Positions 46,937-58,372 of a stretch of DNA of 64,000 bases are shown piece by piece. Position 1 is the first letter of the stretch. Every line of letters starts with the position of its first letter. Below the pieces are notes generated by a model that saw only the letters and a program-made list of their open reading frames with translations, did no database searches and had not been told where the DNA came from. The position numbers and the translations under genes were made by a program. Origin of the DNA: Hanleya hanleyi (lineage: Eukaryota; Mollusca; Polyplacophora; Lepidopleurida; Hanleyidae); assembly GCA_036873755.1 (NCBI GenBank), contig JAVTVY010020272.1:1-64000 (forward strand), read 5' to 3'.

Positions 46937-47421
46937 AGGTGAACTGAAAAGCTTTCCAATGTTCTGTTAAAATGTCATAAAACAAGAACTTTTATAGTTG
47001 TTACAAATATGTGTGGTAATAGTTCTGTGGGTTGTTTTATTTTGGGTATATGAGAAGTCAAAACTTATACCACCAGAAAACGAGAGCCAGAACTTTTAAA
47101 AACGTCACCGCTTGCCTCCCGTTGTTTTTGGAATATCATGACGTTATAGTGATCCTCGCTCATTCGTCCGATGTAGCATGACGTCACATTTAAATAAACT
47201 TGAATGAAGGAGACCGCTATAACGTCATAACGTTCTACAAACCAAGAGAGACAAGCGATGCAAGTTTTTTTGACGGATTTGTAACAGGATAACTTAAATA
47301 TTATTATTAGTACAATTTTGCAAAATATATTTGCCTCAAAAACGTATAAAAGTTATGTCACATAAGACAAGATGTATATAAGCAACATTTTAGATAAAAT
47401 TAAAAGCTTTGCAGTTCACCT
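46937..47421. mobile_element. TTAA-flanked MITE (AGGTGAACTG ends)
   Basis: Ends AGGTGAACTGAAAAGCTTT and complement AGGTGAACTGCAAAGCTTT, with TTAA at 46933-46936 and 47422-47425. Inner arms also pair imperfectly (ATGACGTTATAGTGATCC with GCTATAACGTCATAACG). No coding capacity. Confidence 0.8.
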
Positions 47422-47425
47422 TTAA

Positions 47426-49324
47426 ATGTGAGGTAATTATTTCTAAATTTGTGTACAGCTCTATGATAGCATGATTGATGGGTTATGTAGTGTTGCTGGG
47501 AATCCATGTGTCAAAGTCCATTCCTTGGTCATGCTGATGGGCAGGTGTGAGCTATATGTATGTACATGTATTGTACTCTGGAGAAATGCTCTCAACCATA
47601 ATGTTTCCTTAGCTTCAGGAAGGGCAATTACATATTAAATGAAGGAGTGTTTCTTCCAGACCTAGTTCTTTGAAGGATGAGGGGAGGGTGTATTTGCTCT
47701 TTGTCTGTTAAGTTCTCTTGTCTGAGTATTTTGGATGAGGCTCCTACAAGACAGTGGTTACAGCCCAACTCAGAATATTGACTATTTCTTGACTGTTAAA
47801 TCTCTCTCAATTCCCGCAGAGATAGAGATTCCAGATATTATTAGATTTATGACGTTAAATAGATTGGGAGTTGTTAAAACTCGGCCAATATGTGGACATT
47901 CGTAATTCCAATACTGTTTTGTTTGTAATATCTCAATTGAATGGAAAGAGTCTCCCCATATTGCTAAGAAGGGGTATCAACTTGTGCAAATTGACATGTT
48001 GTTTACAAACAGACAATAGTAACACTGACAAAGTCCAGTTACTTTATTCCGTGGAAATGGAGGAAGGGAGGTAACCTATCCGATCCACATTGGCAATATC
48101 AGTCCCTGGCCTTCCAAAATGTTTTTCATGTTTGCCTTTATGTGGGTACAATGTAGGTATGTAGATGTAGGTTTTAATTGTTTCTTTCAATTTCTTCTAA
48201 TATCAATTTTTTCGTATAGGTTTTCATGAACTTTGGACAGAAAATATGAAGACAAAAAAATTGCTGACAAAAAATACCCTTTTAATAATCCCAGAGATAA
48301 AAGAAACAATGGACATGACAAACAAGAAATTTATTATGACCAGCCTCACTTACTCGTCACATATTCTGGGGTCAAGCTCTACCGGAAAGTGTAAAGAAGT
48401 CCCAAGATGGACACTGATTCTAAAAATGTATTTTTTTGTTGTCATTTTTTCAGTCTTGAGTTTTCATTGATGCTAATTTCTCGAGAAAATTATATCTGAT
48501 GCGTAAAAAGGCATGAATTTGAAGAACAACAAAAACCTAACTTTTCAGTCTTGTCATGGTCGCCATTATGAATTTACCGATGTTGGAGAAGTATGAAAAT
48601 AGGCTAACCCCAATAGGGTATAAGCCATGGAGTGCCAGCTCTTAATTTTTGTTGTTTCCATCACTTCTGTATATACCGGTAGTGTAGTGTCAGAAATGAA
48701 CTTTGAAATAGTGAGAGCTGCATTAAAAGGTGTTGAGGGCTCACAAGATGCCTGATACGGTCATTTGTTCCAGGGTAATTCTTGCTGTCCGCTTTTCATT
48801 TAATTTACATATTCCTTCTGAAAACTGAAATTTTTTGTGTTTTCAACAAATTGCTGGAGAAAATCTGAAATACATACATAATTAAAATTGCTAGTCTGTG
48901 TGGTGTGCCTTTCCTGTTACCGTGGCTTCAGGCAACCCTCAAAATGAGACCGCAGATGTCATTGGGACTTGTGAATTAAATTTTGAAGAAACATCATCGA
49001 TTTGGCAAAATAAAGCATTATCCACAGGTTTGTAGATTCTTTTTTGCACGTGCAAGAGCATTCAGCTTCATAAGAAGTAGAAAACAGGATTGACACAGTT
49101 GGAAATATATACAGTGTATAAGTAGTGGTAACGTATTTCCAGCTGTGAGAAACCTGTATTCAAGTCACCATGAACTTGATCATACTGATGAATTCAATAT
49201 GCGAGTAACCTGTTGGTTTGGGTTACTATTTCAATAATTATTTCCAGCCCTGGATATAACCCTGATATTTATGATATTGTGTTTAGTATGCAGCAGGGTG
49301 TTTGTCTCGATAGTAACCATGAGA
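47426..49324. other. No gene recognised
   Basis: AT-rich with short frames only (for example 74 codons from 48246, hydrophobic end, no family recognised). Confidence 0.4.
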
Positions 49325-49509
49325 TTCGTGTGTCCATCATGAGATAATTATGCCTATCCCATCATGAGACCATTGTGCCTATCCCATCATGAGATCATTA
49401 TGCCTATCCCATCATGAGACCATTGTGCCTATCCCAACATGAAATGATTGTGCCTATCCCATCATGAGACCATTGTGCCTATCCCATCATGAGATCATTG
49501 TGCCTATCC
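49325..49509 (+). repeat. 25-bp minisatellite, left part
   Basis: Units of CCCATCATGAGATCATTGTG + CCTAT, about seven copies, interrupted at 49510 by a hAT element and resumed at 50671. Confidence 0.85.
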
Positions 49510-50670
49510 CATGGTTCGCACACTACCTTGAAAATCTTGAATTGCCTTGAAAATGACAATTTAAACTTCAAGGCCTTGAAATGCCTTCAAAAATGGGAAA
49601 TCGGGTCATGTACCTTGAAAAGGCCTTGAAAACGGGAATTCTTAGCATGCTGTTGTCAATTCTGTGAAGTTGAGAGTTGTGAATCAATGAATGTTGAATC
49701 GCCCTTTGTCATCCGTTAGCAAAAATAAGCCCCGATTATGACCGTAAGATTATTTTTTCAAATGGTTGTCACACTGTGTAAAGGGAGACTATCCATGGTA
49801 TACAGGTTCTCCTTGGAAATCAGAAACCTCACTTGAAGTATGCTCTCGTAAGTGAGCGGGGGGTTCCCGACTGTTTGAATCTCGGTCACCGTTTCTGTGC
49901 AATGAATCACGTGGGCCCGCTACATCGGGAACCCTCAGATTTCCATTGAGTTTTCATGCCGAATAAATATTTTTCGGGTTTCTGACCGGTCCAGCAGAAC
50001 GAAGTGGTTTTTGGCGGCTTCTGAAAATTGTTTCGTTTTGACATTGAACATCATCTGCTAAATAGAAATTGTGGAAATGATGTGCCTTTTCAATACAAAT
50101 TGGCTAAAGGATGACAAGTATAAGGACTGGCTTTGCCAGCATGCAGATAAACGCAAAGCTGTGTGTAAGAAAGATATTGACGTCAGCAAAATGGGCGAGT
50201 CAGCCTTGACTTCCCACATGTGTGGCAAAACACATATCAGCGGTATGGAGAATTTAAGACGGATCACGAGGACCAGTAGCCCAATTACGGACTACAAGGA
50301 TCAGAGAACGCCACAAGGGTGACGGTGTTTAAATAAATAAGCTATCCACAAGACATCATGTACATTTTAATGTGACAAAAACACCAGACTATCGCACATC
50401 TTTAACATAAGTGTCATATTTGACATTTAATAGGCAGCGTATCTTCAATGCATGCTAATGTTAAATATGAACAATAATATCTCAGCAAGACATTAGTAAA
50501 AGTCTATGTATCATTGGATACTGGTTGTGAACAAAGGTAAGAAAACTCAAAAAATTTGTCTGTATTCCTTTATTACATAAAAAGTGTATACCTTGAAAAC
50601 AGGAATTATTACCTTGAAAAGACCTTGAAAAGGCCTTGAAAACTGGGGCCTCCAAGGTGTACGAACCCTG
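49510..50670. mobile_element. hAT element inserted in the 25-bp minisatellite
   Basis: Left end CATGGTTCGCACAC and right end complement CAGGGTTCGTACAC. CTATCCCA stands at both borders (49504-49511 and 50671-50678), so the TSD is 6-8 bp depending on where the worn left end is placed. CCTTGAAAA motifs repeat near both ends (at least eight). Carries the N-terminal exon of a hAT transposase. Confidence 0.8.
50077..50322 (+). pseudogene. hAT-family transposase, N-terminal zinc-finger exon remnant
   Basis: From ATG 50077 the frame reads MMCLFNTNWLKDDKYKDWL, then KKDIDVSKMGESALTSHMCGKTH. This matches the layout I know for the BED-like zinc-finger exon of hAT transposases: a W..D..YKDWL lead, CxxC, K.I.(D/S)..MG..AL.SH..GK.H. 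The first cysteine of the CxxC pair is missing (only AVCKKDID is left), so the finger is probably broken. The frame ends after 82 residues without the catalytic RNase-H-like region or the C-terminal dimerisation domain, and none is found within the TIRs. The element is therefore non-autonomous. Identification rests on motif recall, not on a search. Confidence 0.65.
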
Positions 50671-51045
50671 CTATCCCATCATGAGATCATTGTGCCTATC
50701 CCATCATGAGATCATTGTGCCTATCCCATCATGAGACCATTGTGCCTATCCCATCATGAAATCATTGTGCCTATCCCATCTTGAGATTGTGCCCATCCCA
50801 TCATGAGATTGTGCCCACCCCCTCATGAGGTGATTGTGCCCATCCCATCAGGAGATCAATGTGCTCATCCCATCATGACATCATTGTGTGCATCTCAACA
50901 TGAGGTCATTGTGCCCATCCCATCATGAGAGCATTGTGCCCATCCCATTATGAGAGAATTACGCCATCCCATCATGAGATCATTATGCCCATCCCATCAT
51001 AAGATCAGTGTGCCCATCATGAGATCATTGTGCCTTTCATGAGAT
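50671..51045 (+). repeat. 25-bp minisatellite, right part
   Basis: Continuation of CCCATCATGAGATCATTGTGCC units, more diverged toward 51045. Confidence 0.85.
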
Positions 51046-51315
51046 TCCTGGTTAATAAGTTTGACATTTCTCCTCCAATGTGCAGGTTAAGAGGTCCATG
51101 GCTTCCCAATATCTGTCTGGCTGTATCACAGTACATCTAAGAATACAGAACAATTTTTCATATTATTGGGCATGAAATTTTTGGAAGTGAGGAAATCTGC
51201 ACTAGGACATATTATTTTATATGGAACAACTTTTTCATTCAAGTTTGATTAATCCAATAGATCCCGAAGCTACATGTAAAAGACCCTACATGCTATCCTG
51301 GTATCCATGTGTTGT

Positions 51316-52540
51316 CAGGGTTATATCCAGGAATTTGAAGTAGTGTCCTTATTTGAAAAAAATAATGCCGAGCGCAGCGAGGCGTAGCTTACAGGCCGGG
51401 GTGCAGGGGCCGCCTAGGCCCCTGGAAGCTCTGGGGTCTTAGATGCTCTCGGGAGCATTCGAGCCCATTTCTGGCTATTTAAATGTCTTGTCAGATACCT
51501 GTAGATAATGAACAATTTACTTCTTTTTTTCCAAATTTTCACCACATTCAGGCTGATCTTGCTTGTGTTTCAAAATGACAAAGTTGAGCAGGGACTTGCT
51601 GCATGAATTTCCAGATCATTTACTTCCACGTGCTGTCAGATTGATACTATACCATGATGTCAACTTTGACTAAACTAATAACAACTAACCTTTTTGCTGA
51701 TTAGACTAGGGCTCAGGGGCCGTCTAGGCGCCGAGAAACTCTGGGACCCTTGATGCATGTCTTGTCGATCAGACAAGCATATCATGCACATTTTACTTCT
51801 TGTTTAATCTGATCATCTGCTTTTAAAATTATTTACAGCTGCTGCTTTCAAAATTTCTATTGAATAGATTTACAGTATTTTTATACCATGCTGTATATCA
51901 TTCCAAGCTGATTCTCTTCCCACGTCGACTGCCTCAACGGGTTGAACATAATTTGTCCCAGCTTCGATGCCTGCATCATTTTCCATGTCGTGTTCAACAT
52001 CTGCTTGACCTGTGTTTTCAATACCGGCAGCACAGCATCGAGCAAAGAGAACGTCGACTTTGTGGCAGTCCGACCCTTCATCTTCCTTTAGTTTTTTTTT
52101 TCAAATGTCCAGCCAACACACCGCATCCTCTTGTGCGGCCGCTACCCTTCGTATTTTCCCCCAGACCGACCTTTCTGTCCCACCATGACGGACAACGCGA
52201 GAACGCACACGCTGCCTAGCTCTCCAGACACTCGCAGACGTACATATTTCCGACTTCATTCATAGTATAGACCTCTGCCTGGAGAACGAAAACTATCGCG
52301 CCCCCAGTGGCCAAGCTTATCAACGGATAGATGCATAGTTGTCTCCCTTGCCATAAGTTGTCTAACGCGAGTTGACACACACTCGTCCAGGTTTACGGCT
52401 TTCAAACATCGTAAAAAATCATCATTTGATTTTTGAAAAAAATCATTTGATATTTTGCAAAAACATATTCATTTTTAATTCATTTGATTTTGTACCTGTG
52501 TCCGTTTTACGGACGCTGTGAGACCCTAGATCTAACCCTG
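51316..52540. mobile_element. hAT-like TIR element (CAGGGTTAKAT family)
   Basis: Left end CAGGGTTATATCCAGG and right end complement CAGGGTTAGATCTAGGG, with GTTGT duplicated on both sides (51311-51315, 52541-52545). TCATTTGATTTT motifs repeat near the right end (52421-52495). Near the left end is GGCCGGGGTGCAGGGGCCGCCTAGGCCCCTGG, written here in two parts (GGCCGGGGTGCAGGGG and CCGCCTAGGCCCC), which recurs inverted at 55815-55850 in another element. Confidence 0.75.
51870..52186 (-). pseudogene. Frame-disrupted coding remnant in the hAT-like element
   Basis: On the minus strand an ATG in good context (52186) starts MVGQKGRSGGKYEG and stops after 14 codons. A second phase continues SGRTRGCGVLAGHLKKK up to a run of ten A; a third phase then continues KEDEGSDCHKVDVLFARCC and an acidic stretch (ENTGQADVEHDMENDAG) to a TAA at 51870. 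Peptide composition after the breaks looks coding (basic start, acidic middle), which suggests a once-continuous exon with at least two frame changes. I do not recognise the family. Confidence 0.35.
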
Positions 52541-52545
52541 GTTGT

Positions 52546-54113
52546 AGTGACAACAATTGTTGACTGGTATTGGTTTCTCATGCATTTGACCCCTTTTCAG
52601 GGTATTGATTGTAGATATATTGGTCATACTGTTTCAGAGATTAAAGATGTAATCAGCCTCAAAAATCGATGGATTTTGTAAACTGTTTCCCGTCTGTTTT
52701 TCACCTGTGAAGTTTGCTAAAGCATCATAGGTATTATATTTGATGATAATGGGATTGCCATAGACAACGACTGCAAGAATATCTTGTCAGAGAAATTTGA
52801 AACTCTGCTCGCTTCGACGGGTTCTGTTTTGCCATTGAATATGTGCTGTACGTGGAGAGGGAAATGACGTCACTGCGTGACGTGCGAGTGACGTAGTGAC
52901 TCTGATGAATCTGAATGCTGAACATCTGCAGCCATGGGGTAACGTCATGGTTCATGCCTAAGGTTCGGTAGAGCGGCAGTGCCTACATAGGCAGAATGCA
53001 CCACACGTGTAAACGCTTGTTGACACGACCGTCAAAAAATAATGCCATAAATTAATTATTAAAGACAAATTCTTTCTATTTTCTCATGAATGGTGAAAAC
53101 AAGTTTGGTAGTTTATGGTCAAATGTGTTTTATTTCGTACTTGTCGTAACATATGCCACTTTCACGAAGTTTGAGATAGATCGATTCCAGCCTAGATTTG
53201 AGGTTGATTACATTTTTAAGATATCAATTATATCAATCACAGGAAGTTGAATTTCCCACCATATAATCAGCCCTGGGGTGATCAAATTTATTAGAACAGG
53301 AAGTTGACAAAATGGATCGTATTCATGCAGATAATCCATTATTCATTATTAAGCGATTGATCAAATTTATCGGAACAACATTAATTTTAGCTTATTAGGC
53401 GAATGAGTTTTAATATGATGGCAAAATTATTAGAAGGGTTTTGGCCAGATCAGATTTCTTCAGCCTTGGAGAGTTCAAGGGGGACAACTCCTACAGCCAT
53501 GGTGTTACTCTGGTCATTGAGCCAGCAATTACATGTACATGTACCATGAAGATACAGAACCAACCAGTACTTGGGTATATGTTTGTATCACTAGGCCTCC
53601 ATTGACTTTCAGAAGCATGGATATATATGTAGACTAGATGAGAAAACAAATGAACATAATTTTTATTAACAATATTAATCATTACAATGTGATATTGTCT
53701 GACTCAGACTGGTTGTACATGTTCATTTATCTACTGCTAACCTTTGTGGCATAACTACATTCCAAACAATGATTACATCAATGAAGGTCTTTCTTAGCTG
53801 CTGACATATCCCTACATGTACAAAATAATTGAAAATGTCTTCATTTCTATAAAACCAACATGTTAACATCTGACGTAAACATCACCAATATATACATTTT
53901 TTTTTTCATTCTTTTGTTTAAAATACATGTGTATGTGTTAGAACTCAGATAATTCAGTCACTCTTTAAGTTTAACATTCAATCAGTATCACCCCAGGATT
54001 TTTGCGTTAACTTTTGATTAGTCACTGAAATTGATCACCACCAAAAAGGAGTAGAAGCTACATACTGGATTGGTTGATTAGAGGGAGTACTGTACATCTA
54101 TTATCTTGTTTTT
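52546..54113. other. No gene; CRE-like cluster
   Basis: AATGACGTCACTGCGTGACG and GTGACGTAGTGAC (52863-52901), then TAACGTCA (52941), give four TGACG motifs in 85 bases, a possible regulatory region. Nothing else is recognised. Confidence 0.35.
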
Positions 54114-54873
54114 ACCCCTCGGCCGAAGGGTATTGTCGTCGTCATGTACGTCTGTCCGTCTGTCCGTCCGTCCATCTGTCCGTCACACCTTTCTCGTTAC
54201 CAAGATATCTTCAGAACGACTTACCCTAGGCACACCAAACTTGCAGTGCACATCCTTATGCTTGTGACCCAGAACCCTATTGAATCTGGACCTGATTGGT
54301 TAGAAACTTTGGCGGCCATCTTTAATTTATGCGAAACCATCACAGCTTTCTTGTTACCAAGATATCTTTAGAACGACTTACCCTAGGCACCCCAAACTTG
54401 CACTGCACATCCATATGCTCATGACCCAGAACCCTATTGAATCTGGACCTGATTGGTTGGAAACTTTGGCGGCCATATTTAATTTATGCGAAATCATTAA
54501 TCTTGTGTATCTTAGGTACCATTTCTCTGTTCAGTGTGAAACTTGGTATAGATCATCGATGCATCAAGAAACTTCAAAGGAATGACCAAACCAGTTTCCC
54601 TGATTCGGTGAAAACCTTGGCGGCCATCTTTAATTTATGCAAAATCTTCAATGATATATATCTCTGATACCATTCAAGTGTTCTATACGAAACTTGGTAT
54701 TCAGCATCGATGTATCAAGAGATCTGCAATGTATAGCCACATCAGTTCCTCTGAGTGGCGGGAAGGATGGGCGGCCATCTTTAATTTATGCAAAATCATT
54801 AATGATCTCTATCTCTGATACTGTTCGAGTGCTCGATGTAAAATTTGGTATATATCATCGAAGCATCAATAGA

Positions 54874-55945
54874 CAGTCATTCGTTTTTGAGGCGCGCGAT
54901 CGCTCGCGCGCACCATCGCTCGCCTAATTTCATTTCAAGGCGCGCGATTGATCGCGCACCTAGAGAAGTCCTGCTTCCCAAAACCCAATGCGTATTTTTT
55001 TTAAAATATAAGTCGATAATTCATCACGCATTCACGAAATGAAAATAGGAACTCTTCTGTGTTCGGCGGTACATTCCTTGGCTATTTGGGGAAATACAAA
55101 ATCGTAATTCTAGCAGCGAAGTCGGAGAGTCCGATCGTCCCTTTGATGTGATGTTTGAAGCAGATGTTGAATATGTCGCCAACGACTATTCAGATATATT
55201 GTTTTCGAAAGCCCTAATATATATTCATGAATTATCAGTCTGTTTGATAAAACCTAGCGACGAAATCATAGCTGAACCAGAAAGATTATTCCGTACTAAG
55301 ATCCGAGTAAATTTTTGTTTTACCCGCCGGTGTTAGCAGGCGCCATGTTTTGATTTGCGTGCGTTGCAATGAACTTTTAATACACTGTTTGAAACGTCAT
55401 GATCAAAAGTTTTTAGGTATTCATTTTGCACAAGTTTTGATTTGATCTTATTATCAGACTTGGTATTCCAAAGCAAGTTGTCGTCCATAAAGAATTTCTG
55501 AAGAAAATCACTTCATATCCGAGGTTCCGTCTGGAAAATGGTGTATCAAATTAACATAATGATATCGCGGAGCTCTGTAAAGTTTTGCTGCTGTGGAATT
55601 TATTTGTCATAATAGCACAAAGCATGACTGGACAGACAGTGTAGACAAGGGGGCACATGTCTCCTGTATATAACTTCAGATAATTGCAATTGGGATCTCC
55701 ATGAATTAAAAAAAAAACATTAAATGAGGACAAAAATGTAAGGGAGAATTTGCAGATTTATTTGCTGGAAATGGCTCAGAATGCATCTCCAGCAATCTAG
55801 GACCTCTGAGCTTCCGGGGCCTAGGCGGCCCCTGGACCCCGGCATGAAGTGCTAGGATAGTAATTTCGGGAGTGCGATCACCCGCCTCACTCATTTTAGG
55901 AGTGTGATTTATAGCACTCCTCTGATTTACAGAAACGAAAGACTG
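54874..55945. mobile_element. Nested TIR element (CAGTCWTTCGTTT ends)
   Basis: Left end CAGTCATTCGTTTTTG and right end complement CAGTCTTTCGTTTCTG, with AATAGA at 54868-54873 and 55946-55951. Removing it rejoins a tandem unit; the undisturbed relative is CATCAACAGACTTATGTAATG at about 56526. Near the left end GCGCGCGATCGCTCGCGCGC is highly CpG-rich and self-complementary. Probably hAT-like. Confidence 0.7.
55049..55306 (+). CDS. Exon-like open stretch in the nested element, unknown product
   Basis: An 86-codon stretch is open between an AG (55047-55048) and a GTAAAT donor-like site (55307). It includes FGEIQNRNSSSEVGESDRP, then FEADVEYVANDYSDILFSK, and ends EPERLFRTKIR. Composition (acidic, amphipathic) looks coding. 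An in-frame ATG occurs at 55151. No domain is recognised and the pyrimidine tract before the AG is weak, so exon status is a suggestion only. Confidence 0.3.
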
Positions 55946-56707
55946 AATAGACTTACGATAAATGACAGTTCTGGCGTTTCTGATTGGGCGGAACCTTGGC
56001 GGCCATCTTTAATTTATGCAAAATCTTCAATGATATATATCTTTGATACCATTTCAGTGTTCTATATGAAACTTGGTATCCAGCATCGATGTATCAAGAG
56101 ACTTGCAATGAATAACCACATCGGTTCCTCTGAGTGGCGGGAAGGATGGGCAGCCATCTTTAATTTATGCGAAATCATTAGTGATCTATATCTCTGATAC
56201 GGTTCAAGTGCTCAATGTAAAATTTGGTATACATCATCGATGTATCAATAGACAGTTCTGGTTTTTCTGCTTGGGCGGAAACCTTGGTGGCCATCTTTAA
56301 TTTATGCAAAATCTTTAATGATGTTTATCTTTGATGCCATTTCAGTGTTCTATATGAAACTTGGTATACAGAATCTGTGTATCAAGAGACTTGCAATGAA
56401 TAACCACATCAGTTTCTCTGAGTGGTGGGAAGGATGGGCGGCCATCTTTAATTTATGCGAAATCATTAGGGATCTCTATCTCAGATAATTTTCAAATGTT
56501 CGATGTAAATTTGGTATACATCATCGATGCATCAACAGACTTATGTAATGAATACCGGTTTCTCTGATTGGACGGAAACGTTTGAGGCCATTTCTAATGG
56601 CAAAATTTTTCATAATCTGTATATTTGTTACTTGACTGCTTGGTGTTCCTGAAGTCTTGTTTTAAATTGAATACATTATGAATGGCTGGCGCCCAGAGCC
56701 GAGGGGT

Positions 56708-57907
56708 TTTCAGATGCGCAGCTTCGTATTGTACCATTTCATCAACTTTCCATTCCAATACAGCCCGATATGGTTTTGGGGAGAAAATGCATTATTGGAG
56801 CGTTTACTATACACCTTTAATCCCCTATTCCATTTCTTCTGCTGTTTTCATTGATCTGCATGTACAGTTGATGGTACACTTGCCCCTAAATATGAGCCAT
56901 TTCAGAACTGGTATGAAATGGGGAGGAAAAAAAAAAGATAAAAAAAAAAATATATCATTGTCCACGTAATTTTTCCTGATCACAATGTGATAGCATGTTT
57001 GTGTCTTCTGGTACAACACTACATGTAGATTAATTTGTTGTTTGCTGTTATTGAGGTCAATATTTACGTCATAGACCAGCTTAACAATATTGTTTATTGC
57101 TCAAGTTAAACTCTTACTGTTGCTGCTGTAAAAAGCCATGAAAAAATATTAGAACAGCTTTGAGGATGAAAACGTGTGCCTGAGGGTACATGTATATGTA
57201 CCATGTATGGGAGAGTTTACATCTAAATATAGTCTGACCTTTTGCATATATGTCCATTATGACTGACAGATGTTACAGGTTGTGTGTTTGTAATTCTGGG
57301 GGCTGAGAGACCTGTTCACCATTATCTTGTATAAAGTCTACAAATGCTCCAGATGCTGCATCTAAATGTACAATGTAGTCTTAAGTAAATTAATGTGTCA
57401 GAAGTCTGTGAATAAATATCCTAATTAATCATTCGACCAAATACTGTGTAATTCATTATTTGTTACACCTACATGTGTAAATGAAAAAGAACGATTTTCT
57501 ACATGTAAGTCACCCTAAAAAAAATCCAATTCAGGCCAAGAAAAACTTCTTGTCCTACATGTACATTGTACAATATTGTGTGCTGATTTATGATGAAAAT
57601 TTTAGTAACCATATCTGTATGTTTGTTTGTTTGTCTGGCCTGTACAGTCAGTTTTCAGTGAAATGTCCTGAAACTTCACGAGAACAGTATCGAGAACAGT
57701 ATCGTAGTCACTGTGGGTAACCGAAGAGAAATAACAGCCTATTTAGTACTATGGATTTTGTCAATAAAACAAAATCTTGAGTCCTATGTTTTGGAGTGAG
57801 TTGCTGATGGTCATAGACCTTGATCTTTTGATCCCAATCTTTTAATTGGCATGTACATATGGTCATCTGTCCATTAACAATTTCTTGTCCAGCTCATATC
57901 TCAGTTT
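56708..57907. other. No gene recognised
   Basis: Contains two A-runs at 56929-56950 and ACATGTA runs only. Confidence 0.4.
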
Positions 57908-57918
57908 CTATTGGATGG

Positions 57919-58180
57919 GCCCCTTGGGACTCCGGGATTGACCTGGGGTGACCGTGTTGTTGTGCACACTTCAGGTCATGGTAGGAATAATCCTCAGCTC
58001 CTGAGAGAGTTTGTCATAAGAGGTGACTAACTGGGGCACCAGTGGGCTTCCCGGGTATGAAAAGGAATAGGACCCCACCCGTGTCCCGGTTTCCGGGTGT
58101 GAAAAAGAATAAGAACCAAAAGTTGTGATATGACTGAAATAGTGTTGAAAGCGAAGTTAAATCATGTTCACTCACTCACT
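57919..58180 (+). mobile_element. SINE with CACT tail
   Basis: Flanked by the 11-base duplication CTATTGGATGG (57908-57918, 58181-58191). The 3' part has TATGACTGAAATAGTGTTGA, AAGCGAAGTTAAATC and a TCACTCACTCACT tail, a layout I know from molluscan SINEs. No clear A or B box is readable in the head. The empty site continues smoothly into ACAACTAGTACC. Confidence 0.7.
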
Positions 58181-58289
58181 CTATTGGATGGACAACTAGT
58201 ACCTTGCAGATGTGCACGCTCTGTTTTTACGTATTTGGATGATTTCTCATAGAGGTCCTTTATCCTTTCTGTCAATAATTTCTTGTCTG

Positions 58290-58372
58290 GTTAGTGAGTT
58301 TGGGTTTAATGTTGCGTTCAGCAGTATTTCCACCATACAGCGACGTTATGACTAACTATGATATGATTAACT
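58290..58372 (-). mobile_element. SINE tail fragment, reverse orientation
   Basis: The complement reads GTATGGTGGAAATACTGCTG then AACGCAACATTAAACCC and AAACTCAC, the same tail type as the SINE at 57919-58180. The body is not defined. Confidence 0.45.

Larger units (their letters stand above)
54114..56707 (+). mobile_element. ACCCCTCGG-ended element with 150-bp tandem interior
   Basis: Starts ACCCCTCGGCCGAAGGGTAT and ends GCCGAGGGGT (56698-56707). The left end is followed by TGTCGTCGTC and CTGTCCGTCTGTCCGTCCG. The interior repeats about eight units of 150-160 bp marked by GGCGGCCATCTTTAATTTAT (54311, 54468, 54619, 54770, 55999 and later). The array is split by 54874-55945. A TTT outside each end may be the target duplication. 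Confidence 0.6.
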
